Shown here: in pieces, positions 43,513-52,240 of the stretch
How the letters are laid out: the number at the start of each line of letters is the position of its first letter
Numbering within the stretch: position 1 is the stretch's first letter
NCBI GenBank assembly: GCA_018669475.1
Contig: JABHCC010000084.1
Span: forward strand, 1-64,000
Source: Bacteroidota bacterium
GTDB taxonomy: Bacteria; Bacteroidota; Bacteroidia; Bacteroidales; UBA12481
DNA: 64,000 nucleotides
Direction of reading: 5' to 3'
The notes under the pieces: model-generated
What the model was told of the DNA's origin: nothing
Seen by the model: only the letters and a program-made list of their open reading frames with translations
Database searches by the model: none
Program-made: the position numbers and the translations under genes

Positions 43513-45398
43513 TTTCTGATAATAACTGTCAAACCTGAGTTTTCTGGTAAATTTCTTGAAATTACCGTTTTACTATTCACTCTGATTGTTTCACTGCATA
43601 CTTCATTGTTTTTCAAATCATCAGCATTTTGAAAGTATATCTTTGCCTCATATTGATCCTTCATATCTAAAAACTCAAGTGGAATATTAATTTCCTTGGA
43701 TTGATGGGATGTCAGACTCCCAATAAACCAATATTCACCACTTTTTCGGGCTATAGTAGCATATTTCCCAATCTCCCCCTCAAGTACTCGTGTCTCATCC
43801 CATGTAGTCGGCAAGGCATCATAAAAACTAAGGTCTTCATTCTCATATAGAATAGCTTTTGCAGTGCCGGCTCCTCCTTTTTTATGAGGTGATCCCTCGG
43901 GTCTGTCATACCAGTATAGAAACTGCCAGGGACTGTATAGCATTACCGCTTTGGCCATTTGTGCAGTTTTTCCGCCCATTTTCTCCTGTACCCTGGGAGC
44001 TAGATAGCAATTCGTGTTGTCACCTGCACCAGCTAACATTCTTGTAAAAAGGGTAATCAGAGTATGTTCGACAGACGGACTTTCCTCATCACCTCTGATA
44101 CCCTCTTGTGTCATCAGGTTGGGGTAGGTACGGGAATAGCCTGTGGGCCTGTACTCATCATGCACATCAACCATCAGCTTATATTTTGCTGCTTTTCGTA
44201 TGGCCTCATGAAGCCAGAATGTCCATTCTTGCTGACCAACATTCACAAAACCGTATTTCACTCCCTTCACACCCCAAGTTTGTAGCAGGGGTAATACCTC
44301 ATCCAATTGTTTTTCCAAAGCCCGACGATTCACGTAAAGTATAATGCCAACACCTTTGAGATTTGCATAGTCAATAATTCTATGCAGATCTAATGGTCCC
44401 GTTGATCTGCGAGGATCAACTGTTATAGTAGTGGCATCGGACTGATCATCATACTCGTTGCCGTACCAGCCCGCATCCAATTCTATATATTGAAGATTAT
44501 GGCGTACCGCAAAATCTACGCAAGCCAGTCCTCCTTTCGTAGTTAAGGTAACCTCACGGATAATCTTTCCGGGTTTGATCCATGAGATATCTTGCAACTG
44601 ATTTGCTTCATTTAAATTCTCGATAAAGTAGTTGTTTTCTAATAATTCGCCCGGACTGTCACCTACCATGATAAATCGCCATGGAGTCTGATAACCAGCT
44701 TTTTTCAGGCCCACAGTGCCAGATAGTTTAACTTTCAAACTGAATGAGTTTTCTGGGTCATGGATGAATTTCATCCTGGCATAATCGACGAGTGCTGCCT
44801 CTCCCAGAGCCAAATATGAACTATCATTACGTTGAATAACAAGAGGGCGTTCACAGGCATTCTCTATATCACTGATTTTTTGCTCACGGTATGTTGATTG
44901 AGCCCGATCTGCTACCCATACCTTATAATCACCATCAAAACTAAAGCTTGTCTCTTCCTGAGTTAGTAATTGATCCCATCCTGATTGGCTGTCAAAAATG
45001 TATCGGAAAGCAATCCCTTCATCATAAGCCCTGCAAACCAATTGTAATTTTTGATTTGGATTTGATGCATCTGTTAGAGTAAACACGAGCTCATTAAAGC
45101 TATTCTGAACAGAACATCTTTCGCCGTAAACGGGTTCCCAACTTTCATCTTTTGAAGTTCTTTTTATATCGCTGATCTGATTTCCATTCCAGGAAACATT
45201 TTCAAAAATAAAACCACCAAGCCTGGTGGCCAATATCTGGTTTTGACTATCAAACAAGATTAATGATAACTCCTCTTCATTAGATTCAATAATTGCCCTC
45301 AAATTCTTTGATGGACTTTCAAGTCTGATAGTTTTCTTTGATGAACAAGCTGCAAGCAGGATCAGGCAAAAAATAATTATCGGGAAATTTCTATTCAA
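43506..45398 (-). CDS. Glycoside hydrolase family 97 lipoprotein
   Basis: The 630-residue protein starts at a TTG (no ATG fits) with a lipoprotein signal (CLILLAAC, Cys18). The N-terminal beta-sandwich (about 25-270), catalytic barrel (280-530) and C-terminal sheet match GH97. YIELDAGWYG, GVKGVKYGFVNVGQQEW, LMVDVHDEYRPTGYSRTYPN and QEGIRGDEESPSVEH are the landmark motifs. In retaining GH97 members the segment corresponding to KYGF has a nucleophilic Asp, and in the SusB-type inverting members Glu residues act as base and acid. Here Gly383 occupies the Asp position and Asp414/Glu415 stands in place of the SusB-type HE, so it belongs to neither classical group as far as I can read. Alpha-glycosidase activity is likely but its mechanism is uncertain. 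Confidence 0.9.
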   Translation of the reverse strand: MNRNFPIIIFCLILLAACSSKKTIRLESPSKNLRAIIESNEEELSLILFDSQNQILATRLGGFIFENVSWNGNQISDIKRTSKDESWEPVYGERCSVQNSFNELVFTLTDASNPNQKLQLVCRAYDEGIAFRYIFDSQSGWDQLLTQEETSFSFDGDYKVWVADRAQSTYREQKISDIENACERPLVIQRNDSSYLALGEAALVDYARMKFIHDPENSFSLKVKLSGTVGLKKAGYQTPWRFIMVGDSPGELLENNYFIENLNEANQLQDISWIKPGKIIREVTLTTKGGLACVDFAVRHNLQYIELDAGWYGNEYDDQSDATTITVDPRRSTGPLDLHRIIDYANLKGVGIILYVNRRALEKQLDEVLPLLQTWGVKGVKYGFVNVGQQEWTFWLHEAIRKAAKYKLMVDVHDEYRPTGYSRTYPNLMTQEGIRGDEESPSVEHTLITLFTRMLAGAGDNTNCYLAPRVQEKMGGKTAQMAKAVMLYSPWQFLYWYDRPEGSPHKKGGAGTAKAILYENEDLSFYDALPTTWDETRVLEGEIGKYATIARKSGEYWFIGSLTSHQSKEINIPLEFLDMKDQYEAKIYFQNADDLKNNEVCSETIRVNSKTVISRNLPENSGLTVIIRKE

Positions 45399-45745
45399 TG
45401 ATTTTGTGATTATAAATTGCGTCTGAATAAAAGTAATAGATATTATTCATACTTTCGAGTTGAATGCAATAATTGCAATCCTATACTTAATTATCATGTC
45501 GATGAATTCATCGTTTGTGCCATTATTCCGTTTGGTGTTATGTGCTCTGTTTTGCTTAAATCTGACATCCCAGATCCAATCCCAAATACTCTCCCCAACT
45601 CCTCCTGTGGGAAGGGGGTAGCTGGCTTTGAAATGGTATGTGTTACCGGATTAGAAAAGCTGTTGAGGCCGGTACAAGAGAAATGGTTTTCGGTAAGATA
45701 AATTCACAAGTATTTGTTGGATTGAAACAGTCAATGTTCTGGGGC
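45399..45745. other. Intergenic stretch without a supported gene
   Basis: The gap between the GH97 start and the end of the kinase fragment holds no recognisable gene, promoter or terminator. A small plus-strand frame (45417-45701) has no domain and no family look. A CCCC...GGGGG element occurs around 45584-45620. Confidence 0.5.
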
Positions 45746-46561
45746 TTATAGTGCTTTGTAAGGAATCGTAAAATAGAACTGTGATCCCACTCCATATTCA
45801 GATTCAACCCAGATTTTACCACCGAGCATTTCTACATATGCCTTCGAGATAGATAAACCTAAGCCTGAACCTTCAAAAGATTTTGAAAAGCTGGCATCGG
45901 CCTGTATAAATCGTTCAAAAATCATCTTCTTACAGTTTTCTTTTATGCCGATTCCTGTATCTTTTACAAAAAACTTCAGGTAATCTTTTTTTATCTCGTA
46001 GCCAAATTCAACCTGTCCTTTGAGGGTGTATTTTTTAGCATTGTTAAGCAGGTTCGTTAAAACTGCAGTTAATTTTTCGAGGTCTGTTGTCAGGAGATTC
46101 TTTTTTGAAAGATTAGATTTTGCATAAGCAATGTGCAGGCCCTTTTTTTCGAATTCTGGTTTGAAAAAGGAATAAAGTTCTTCCAGTTGCTGATCAATGT
46201 CAAAATCAGTAGGGACAATTTTCATTAATCCTGATTCAATTTTTGAAAAATCTACCAGGTCATTAATTATGTTGAGAAGTCTTAATCCGCTGCTTTCAAT
46301 AATTTCAATACATCTTTGCCTTTCTTCTTCAGTTGTGTCAAGTTCTTTAAGTAATTCTGTAAATCCTAAAATGCCATTCATGGGGGTTCTTATTTCATGG
46401 CTCATATTAGCCAGAAATGATGATTTTAAACGGTCTGATTCCTCTGCTTTAAAAAGGGCTTTAACTAACTTTTCTGCACCTCTTTTCTGCTCTGTTATAT
46501 CTCGATTTATTCCTCTCTTGCCGAGATATTTATTTTCTTCATTGTAAACGGGTTTGCACAA
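45746..46561 (-). CDS. Hybrid sensor kinase, C-terminal (HisKA-HATPase) part after a frameshift
   Basis: This frame encodes the end of a PAS domain (CKPVYNEENKYLGKRGINRD), a HisKA domain with FLANMSHEIRTPMNGILGF and an ATPase domain (NLLNNAKKYT, VKDTGIGIKEN, GSGLGLSISKAYVEMLGG). The PAS start is in the gene at 46507-47646 and the two halves are one nucleotide out of phase. The frames join at the A6 run on the minus strand (46626-46631): with one extra A the protein reads on as LHKPLEFQITNKSGEHKW, a normal PAS continuation. So this is one gene of about 630 codons with a -1 event, an assembly error, or a recently broken gene. If intact, its receiver-first layout (REC-REC-PAS-kinase) is common in this phylum. 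Confidence 0.85.
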   Translation of the reverse strand: MCKPVYNEENKYLGKRGINRDITEQKRGAEKLVKALFKAEESDRLKSSFLANMSHEIRTPMNGILGFTELLKELDTTEEERQRCIEIIESSGLRLLNIINDLVDFSKIESGLMKIVPTDFDIDQQLEELYSFFKPEFEKKGLHIAYAKSNLSKKNLLTTDLEKLTAVLTNLLNNAKKYTLKGQVEFGYEIKKDYLKFFVKDTGIGIKENCKKMIFERFIQADASFSKSFEGSGLGLSISKAYVEMLGGKIWVESEYGVGSQFYFTIPYKAL

Positions 46562-47646
46562 ATGGCTAATCCATTTGTGTTCACCACTTTTGTTAGTAAT
46601 TTGAAACTCAAGTGGTTTGTGAAGGTTTTTTCTTTCTGTCTAAAATGCTCAATAACCAGATCCTGATAATCCGGATGAACTAATTCAAAAAAGAGTTGGT
46701 CATCTTTTAAGAAAGCTTCAGAAGTATAACCACTAGTTTGTTCACAAGCAGGCGATATGTAAACGTATTCACCTTGCGGATTAATCCAATATTCCCAATC
46801 GGATGAATAATCTGCTAAAAGGCGAAATTTAGTTTCGCTCAAACTCAATGCAATTTCTTTTCGTTCCAACTCTTTTCGACGAAATGCACTCATTAAAACT
46901 GATGGTAAACGCATTAAATAATTTTCACGCTTAACAACATAATCATCCGCTCCAATTTTCAGAGTCTCAACAGCAATATCTTCAGATCCTTGTCCGGTAA
47001 TAATAACAATTGCCACAGACAATTTTCTTTCAAGTCGTATGATTTTGCAAATTTCGAGAGCATTTAAGCCAGGCAATTGATAGTCGATTAACAATACATC
47101 AAAATCACATTTTTCATCCGCTTTTGTGGGAAGAAGTTCTAAGGCTTTTTCTCCGCTTGAAATTACCTTAACATGAATATGAGGAGAAAGTTTCTTGAAG
47201 TGCCTTAGACTCAGATCAATATCACTTTGGTGGTGCTCAACATACAATACTGACAGATGTCTCCGTTTTTCAGCAATATGTGTAAAAGTATATTCAATTT
47301 GAGTGGCCATGTCCTTATAAAATCCAGGTTTTTTAGAAATATAATCATTCGCTCCTGCTTTTAAGGCCGCAGCTGCTATCTCTTCAGAGCCCTGTCCGGT
47401 TAAAATAATAATCGGAATTGGGTTATCCTGATTGCGTAATTCGATTAGTAAATCCATCGCATTGCCATCAGGCAGATTTAGATCAAAAATAGCCAAATCA
47501 AGATCTATAGAACCATGAAGAAATTGCCTTGCTTCTTCCAGCCGACTAACAACTGTAAGTACAATATCAGACCATTTTTTGCGTAGCTCTCTAGCAATAA
47601 GGTCTGCATCTGTCTGATTATCTTCTAATAATAGGATATTGTACAT
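46507..47646 (-). CDS. REC-REC-PAS protein, N-terminal part of a frameshifted hybrid kinase
   Basis: The ATG at 47646 (MYNILLLEDNQTD) is preferred to a TTG six bases upstream. Two receiver domains occupy about 1-120 and 130-255 (LAIFDLNLPDGNAMD and DVLLIDYQLPGLNALE, with phospho-acceptor aspartates). A PAS domain follows (about 270-365: FRLLADYSSDWEYWINPQGE, ACEQTSGYTSEAF) but is cut off after LSFKLLTKVV by the frame change described for the downstream piece. It lies 9 nt after the single-receiver gene and belongs to the signalling cluster. Confidence 0.85.
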   Translation of the reverse strand: MYNILLLEDNQTDADLIARELRKKWSDIVLTVVSRLEEARQFLHGSIDLDLAIFDLNLPDGNAMDLLIELRNQDNPIPIIILTGQGSEEIAAAALKAGANDYISKKPGFYKDMATQIEYTFTHIAEKRRHLSVLYVEHHQSDIDLSLRHFKKLSPHIHVKVISSGEKALELLPTKADEKCDFDVLLIDYQLPGLNALEICKIIRLERKLSVAIVIITGQGSEDIAVETLKIGADDYVVKRENYLMRLPSVLMSAFRRKELERKEIALSLSETKFRLLADYSSDWEYWINPQGEYVYISPACEQTSGYTSEAFLKDDQLFFELVHPDYQDLVIEHFRQKEKTFTNHLSFKLLTKVVNTNGLAICANPFTMKKINISAREE

Positions 47647-47655
47647 AGGCAAGAC

Positions 47656-48087
47656 TTAAATATGGGCTTTGTTTAAAACAGTCCAATACAATTCAATTTG
47701 CGAGGCTACCTCTACGAATTTAGTGAAATTTACCGGTTTAATAATATAGGAATTGGCCCCTATTTTGTAAGCCCTTTCAACATCGCGATTATCAGAGGAA
47801 GTTGTAAGAACAACCACTGGAATTGTATTATATATTGGATGCTTTTTATAAGCTTCAAGTACCTGTAAACCATCTAATTTAGGTAGCTTCAAGTCAAGTA
47901 ATATCACAATAGGAATTTGCCTTCCTGCGTCCCATTTCTTGATGTATTCTAAGGCCTCTTCTCCATCGCGGGCAATGTCTACGGGATTAGTTATATTTTG
48001 CTTTTTAAATGCCCGTAAACTAAGATCTATATCAACAGGATTGTCTTCAACTAATAGGATCGGAAGTCTTGAATAATCGATTACCAT
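47656..48087 (-). CDS. Single-domain response regulator (Rcp1-like)
   Basis: The ATG at 48087, one nucleotide after the kinase stop, gives a 143-residue receiver-only protein: PILLVEDNPVDIDLSLRAF, LLDLKLPKLDG (phospho-acceptor Asp) and VVVLTTSSDNRD with a Lys in IIKPVNF. It belongs to the cyanobacterial-phytochrome-associated Rcp1/CheY-like class, which relays phosphate instead of binding DNA. The larger frame from 48162 overlaps the kinase and is unlikely. Confidence 0.95.
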   Translation of the reverse strand: MVIDYSRLPILLVEDNPVDIDLSLRAFKKQNITNPVDIARDGEEALEYIKKWDAGRQIPIVILLDLKLPKLDGLQVLEAYKKHPIYNTIPVVVLTTSSDNRDVERAYKIGANSYIIKPVNFTKFVEVASQIELYWTVLNKAHI

Positions 48088-48088
48088 A

Positions 48089-50569
48089 TCAGATTTTTTT
48101 TTCAATTTCAATATAGAAACTCGCTCCCTTATTTGGACTACTCTCAGCCCATATCTTTCCATTCATACGGTTAATAGCTTTACTTACCATAGCCAGACCT
48201 ACACCTGTACCTTGATATTCTTCTGCCAGATGTAAACGTTGGAAAATTTGGTATATCTTATCGTGGTATATCATATCGAATCCTATACCGTTGTCTTTGA
48301 CATAGATTAGCCAATGAGTTTTCGTCTCATTAGCCCCAATCTCAATAGAGCTATTTTTCCTATTAGAAGTAAATTTAATCGCATTATCAATCAAATTTCT
48401 CAATATTAGATTCAACCCTTCTTTATCTGCGGTAATAATAAACTCATTGGGAATCGTTAACTTAATTTGAAAGTTTTCTGATGAGAAAATTTTAGAAAAA
48501 CTTGACACGTTTCTGTCAATTAGAGAGTTGAGGTTTATGTTCTCCAAGAAGAAATCTTTGAGCTCCATGCGTGAGTAAGCCAGTAAATCCTCAATGAGCA
48601 AATTCATTTGTTCGGTATCTTTGCGAATATTCGCCAGAAACTCCTGAGCACCCTGTGGTAAATCATTTCCAAAATCATCGAGTAAAAGCTGGCTATACCC
48701 ATCAATTCCTCTCAAAGGTGCTTTAAGATCATGCGATACAGAATAGGTGAATTTCTCAAGTTCTTCATTGAGCCTAATTAGTTGTTTATTAGTTTTATCC
48801 AGCTCATTAGATTCTTTATTTAGATCATCAACCAGATTCAGCAATGCTTCCTGGCTATTCTTTAAATCTATGGTTCTTTCCTTTACCAGATCCTCAAGAG
48901 ATTCTCGATATTTACCTAGTTCTATATCCTTTTGCTTACGGTCTGTAATATCTTCTCCTATAGAAATTAACAGATGATTATTAATATCCGGATCGTCATA
49001 TAGTCCAGTTGTCTGCCACGATATAAATTTTTCCTCACCAGTTTTGCCTAAAATCAAATTCTCATATGAATGTGAAGAATGTCCCCAGGCATCTTTCCAA
49101 ACATTATTCATTTCATTTGCTATGTCGCTTGGGAAGAATATATCAAACCAATCTTTTCCGATAACTTCTGAAGGCTCATATCCGGTAATATCTTGTAAGC
49201 CTTTATTGAAGATTTTTATACGATGGTTCAGGTCGAGGCCAACAATGGCTGCTGAGCTGGTTTTAATAATTTTTTCAGAGAACTCTTTCTCTTTAGACAA
49301 AGCCTCTAATATCTGCTTCTGTTCCGTAATCACTTCTGTATACACAATTAATCCTCCAATTGTACCTTCTTCCTCGTACCATGGCCGGCATTCCCAACGT
49401 GTCCAATCCACAGATCCATCTTCACGCTCATAAGCATCATCTTCCTCACTGAAAATTTCTCCTGCTAAGACTTTCTGATGTACATCTCTCCATTTCTGTG
49501 GCAAATCAGGAAAAACGTCATAGTGATTTTTGCCAATAACATCTTTCTCTTTCACGTTGTAATCTTTTAAGTAGCGCTGGCTAACATAAATATAATTCAT
49601 ATCCATGTCATGCACGGCCACTGCACTTCTATTGTGTTCAATGATGTATTTCATTAACTCATGAGAATGTGCCAGAGCAGTCTTAGATAATTTTTGTTCT
49701 GTTATATCGCTGGTGAGCCCAAAAATTTGCTGTGGTTCGCCTCCTTCCAAACGCTTAAAAATGGTCTCTTTAGAGTGTAATATGCACCATTCGCCATTTT
49801 TATGCCTCATCCGGTATTCGTGCTCGATGAGCTCTTCATCATCTGCGGTTTGATACCTTGGAATAATTTCAGATAAGTATTTCTTAAAATCATCAGGATG
49901 CATCAGGTCAGGTAAAATATTTTCACCCATGGTATGAATCTCTTCGACTGAATAGCCTAGGATTCTTTGAATACCCAGATTGCTATAAATGTTTTTGCGC
50001 TCAACGATGTCATAGATATATATTAGATCGGGTGAAGAATTTAATATTGTTTGGTTGAAGTCTTGACTTCTCTGCAGTTGTTCTTCAATGCGCTTTCGTT
50101 CAGTGATATCCTGAAAAACGCAATAGGTTTGGCGAAAACTTCCATCGGGGTGGTAACCTATACATCCTTCAAATGAGATTTGGAGATACCTTCCTTTTTT
50201 GTTGCGGATCTTAAATTGGACATCGCTGAAATAGCCTCTTTTTTTAAAAGCGGGAAAGTTTTTTTCAAAATGTGCTTTATCATCTGGATGCAGGAAATCT
50301 CCATACCATTTGCCGATTATTTCCTCTTGTTTATAGCCAAGTGTTTTGAGCCATGCAGGATTAACATCTAAAAAACAACCATCAAAATCAAGAGATTGGT
50401 AGGGAAGTGGAGCATTATCGTATAAGGTTCTAAATTTTTCCTCATCGCCTTTAAGTTCAATTAATGCAACTCTGGCCTCCAGTTCAGACGCTTCTACCAG
50501 CAGGAGCTTTGCTTGTAATTCCTCTAGCTCTTTGATTAACTGATCTTTAGATTTGTCCAGAATTCCCAT
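48089..50569 (-). CDS. Multi-PAS sensor histidine kinase (phytochrome-kinase type)
   Basis: A soluble 826-residue protein: an N-terminal coiled coil (5-40), four PAS domains (about 42-160, 168-295, 303-420, 428-548), each ending in a DIT-E-(Q/R)-K linker, a coiled coil (550-605), a HisKA domain with FTYSVSHDLKAPLRGIDG (His613) and an ATPase domain (NLIDNAIKFTS, VKDNGIGFD, GTGVGLAMVSKAI). It lacks membrane segments, so it senses a cytoplasmic or diffusible signal; no chromophore or haem motif is evident. The regulator next to it (1 nt away) is the likely phosphate acceptor. Confidence 0.96.
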   Translation of the reverse strand: MGILDKSKDQLIKELEELQAKLLLVEASELEARVALIELKGDEEKFRTLYDNAPLPYQSLDFDGCFLDVNPAWLKTLGYKQEEIIGKWYGDFLHPDDKAHFEKNFPAFKKRGYFSDVQFKIRNKKGRYLQISFEGCIGYHPDGSFRQTYCVFQDITERKRIEEQLQRSQDFNQTILNSSPDLIYIYDIVERKNIYSNLGIQRILGYSVEEIHTMGENILPDLMHPDDFKKYLSEIIPRYQTADDEELIEHEYRMRHKNGEWCILHSKETIFKRLEGGEPQQIFGLTSDITEQKLSKTALAHSHELMKYIIEHNRSAVAVHDMDMNYIYVSQRYLKDYNVKEKDVIGKNHYDVFPDLPQKWRDVHQKVLAGEIFSEEDDAYEREDGSVDWTRWECRPWYEEEGTIGGLIVYTEVITEQKQILEALSKEKEFSEKIIKTSSAAIVGLDLNHRIKIFNKGLQDITGYEPSEVIGKDWFDIFFPSDIANEMNNVWKDAWGHSSHSYENLILGKTGEEKFISWQTTGLYDDPDINNHLLISIGEDITDRKQKDIELGKYRESLEDLVKERTIDLKNSQEALLNLVDDLNKESNELDKTNKQLIRLNEELEKFTYSVSHDLKAPLRGIDGYSQLLLDDFGNDLPQGAQEFLANIRKDTEQMNLLIEDLLAYSRMELKDFFLENINLNSLIDRNVSSFSKIFSSENFQIKLTIPNEFIITADKEGLNLILRNLIDNAIKFTSNRKNSSIEIGANETKTHWLIYVKDNGIGFDMIYHDKIYQIFQRLHLAEEYQGTGVGLAMVSKAINRMNGKIWAESSPNKGASFYIEIEKKI

Positions 50570-50572
50570 GTG

Positions 50573-51283
50573 TCAGATTTTTGTGTTTTCTCTTCCTAAC
50601 TGGCTTTTCAGAGTTTTTATTTCTTTTTTTAATTCTCTCATCTTTAACTCACGGCCGACGAATAATTTATTCATTCGTTCTAGTGACTCGTTTTTTTCTG
50701 CTAACTCTTGAGTACGTACCTCTATAAGTTCTTCGAGATGTGAGCGATAATGCTCAATTTCTTTTTCTCTCTGCTTGAGCTCGGTCACATCCCGTATAAT
50801 CCCCTCAATAGCAACTGGATTTCCTTTATTATCAGTAATCAAAGTATTTAGCTGATGCAAATATCTTATTTCACCTGATTTATGGATAATCTGGTATTCA
50901 TATGATGGATCCATATCACCTTGAATTAGTTTTGACCATTGCATCTCAAAATATTCAATCCAATCGGGATGAATGGAATTCTTAATCAAAATGGGAGAGT
51001 TGTAAAATTCATCAGGAGTATATCCGAAAAGATCAATTGATGCTCGGCTAATATACTTGTACTTGCCATCAGGCAGCGACATCCGATATATCACGTCTCT
51101 AGCGTTCTCAGCAACTAGGCGTATTCGACTATAACGTGCATCGCTTATTCTTTTCCAAAACTTAGACCAGATCATCCAAAAAAATTTAGCTTTGTGTAAG
51201 TTAATCAAATCTTTTAAATCAGCCTCATTATTAAACAAATACTGAGGCTGATTCCTTATCAAGATACGTCCAAACTTCATCAT
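50573..51283 (-). CDS. PAS-domain protein with C-terminal coiled coil and no kinase
   Basis: A 236-residue protein that starts the signalling operon. A basic, aromatic N-terminal stretch (KFFWMIWSKFWKRI) precedes one PAS domain (about 55-170: VIYRMSLPDGKYKYISR, DLFGYTPDEF, IIRDVTELKQREKE). The C-terminal 65 residues form a coiled coil with the FVGRELKMRELKKEI motif that, in this phylum, usually comes just before a HisKA domain. The gene ends at 50573, before the kinase, so the sensor part is separate from the catalytic part. It may modulate the neighbouring multi-PAS kinase by coiled-coil pairing. Confidence 0.88.
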   Translation of the reverse strand: MMKFGRILIRNQPQYLFNNEADLKDLINLHKAKFFWMIWSKFWKRISDARYSRIRLVAENARDVIYRMSLPDGKYKYISRASIDLFGYTPDEFYNSPILIKNSIHPDWIEYFEMQWSKLIQGDMDPSYEYQIIHKSGEIRYLHQLNTLITDNKGNPVAIEGIIRDVTELKQREKEIEHYRSHLEELIEVRTQELAEKNESLERMNKLFVGRELKMRELKKEIKTLKSQLGRENTKI

Positions 51284-51379
51284 ATTTTCTCAGAATAGTG
51301 GAAGGAATATCTGCGGAGATCTGACTATTGATGGTGTTCTTTACTGCTATTGCCGTCCTTGTATCGGGCACGCTGCAAA

Positions 51380-51426
51380 CAATAGCTATTAACCTGCTAT
51401 TAACTATACATTAACTTCTTTATTCT
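51380..51426. repeat. 47-bp direct repeat, right copy
   Basis: Identical to 43466-43512. It lies in the 184-bp gap between the PAS gene and the lipoprotein gene, 42 nt before the latter's start. Here the TGCAAAC half of the imperfect flanking match joins it without the 25-nt spacer found at the left copy. Confidence 0.9.
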
Positions 51427-51467
51427 GAAACAATGCAGATATTTGACATAGTTATAATACTAATGTC

Positions 51468-52196
51468 ATGGAAACTGCGTTTCGACCAAAAATACTGGTG
51501 CTTCTTCTTTTCAGCCTGCTAATGGCATCCTGCAGTAATTCTGTGAAAGATACTTATTCATTCAAGCTGAAATTAGGGAATTTGGACGATCAGGCAATAA
51601 TACCAGTTTTAGAAGGTAGCTTACATTTTAAGGATCAGCCAGCAGAAGAACTTATAAATATACCCGATGATCTGGATGAGATCAGGTATGCTTATGTTCA
51701 AACCTCGCTTGGCACTGACAGTTTAACCACAATAGTTAGCGGACTGACTTCAGGTAAGGATGTAGTTTATGTTATTGATGCCAACAGTAATGAGGATCTG
51801 AGTGACGATGAGGTTCTGATGTTTACTTTGAAAAATGGAATATATCAGGCTGAAGAATTGGTATACGGCGAAAAAGGAGAATCTCCTTTGATTCATGAAC
51901 CAACACGTTTATCCATCACAACCCGTAATTCAGATAAACCCGAATATCATTTTAATGAACTATGGTTCACTCAATTAAAGCTAGGCTCAGAAAGCCTGGA
52001 TGTTGCAATTCAGCGCTTTGCTCCTGACTTCGCTTTTTTATTTATTGATATTAACCAATCTAAAAAATTCGACCAGATATTCTTTCCCTCAAGAGAGAAA
52101 CTTTCTATGAACGGATTCTCATTTACCGTGAATGTTGATTTTGAGAATGAACTTATTCACTTAAGTAAAACTGATCCAGGACCAACCGGCCAATGA
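51468..52196 (+). CDS. Lipoprotein of unknown function
   Basis: A 242-residue lipoprotein (LLMASC, Cys22). The mature protein is acidic and beta-rich; DANSNEDLSDDE resembles a calcium-binding acidic loop and DINQSKKFDQI a second such loop. I do not recognise a family. It is convergent with the M28 gene 26 nt away and stands just after the right copy of the 47-bp repeat. Confidence 0.8.
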   Translation: METAFRPKILVLLLFSLLMASCSNSVKDTYSFKLKLGNLDDQAIIPVLEGSLHFKDQPAEELINIPDDLDEIRYAYVQTSLGTDSLTTIVSGLTSGKDVVYVIDANSNEDLSDDEVLMFTLKNGIYQAEELVYGEKGESPLIHEPTRLSITTRNSDKPEYHFNELWFTQLKLGSESLDVAIQRFAPDFAFLFIDINQSKKFDQIFFPSREKLSMNGFSFTVNVDFENELIHLSKTDPGPTGQ

Positions 52197-52240
52197 CCAT
52201 GTCCTTGACTGGAGACCAAGGACTAACGACCAGGGACTAT
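52197..52240. repeat. GGACT/GACCA-type short tract
   Basis: Between two convergent genes lies ACCATGTCCTTGACTGGAGACC followed by AAGGACTAACGACCAGGGACT. It is like the GGAC/AGTCC tracts elsewhere in this window but short and impure, and it enters the end of the M28-cyanophycinase gene. Confidence 0.4.

Noticed and set aside
45417..45701. 94-codon plus-strand frame
   Set aside because: No domain, no signal peptide and no promoter; it looks like a chance frame in an intergenic gap.
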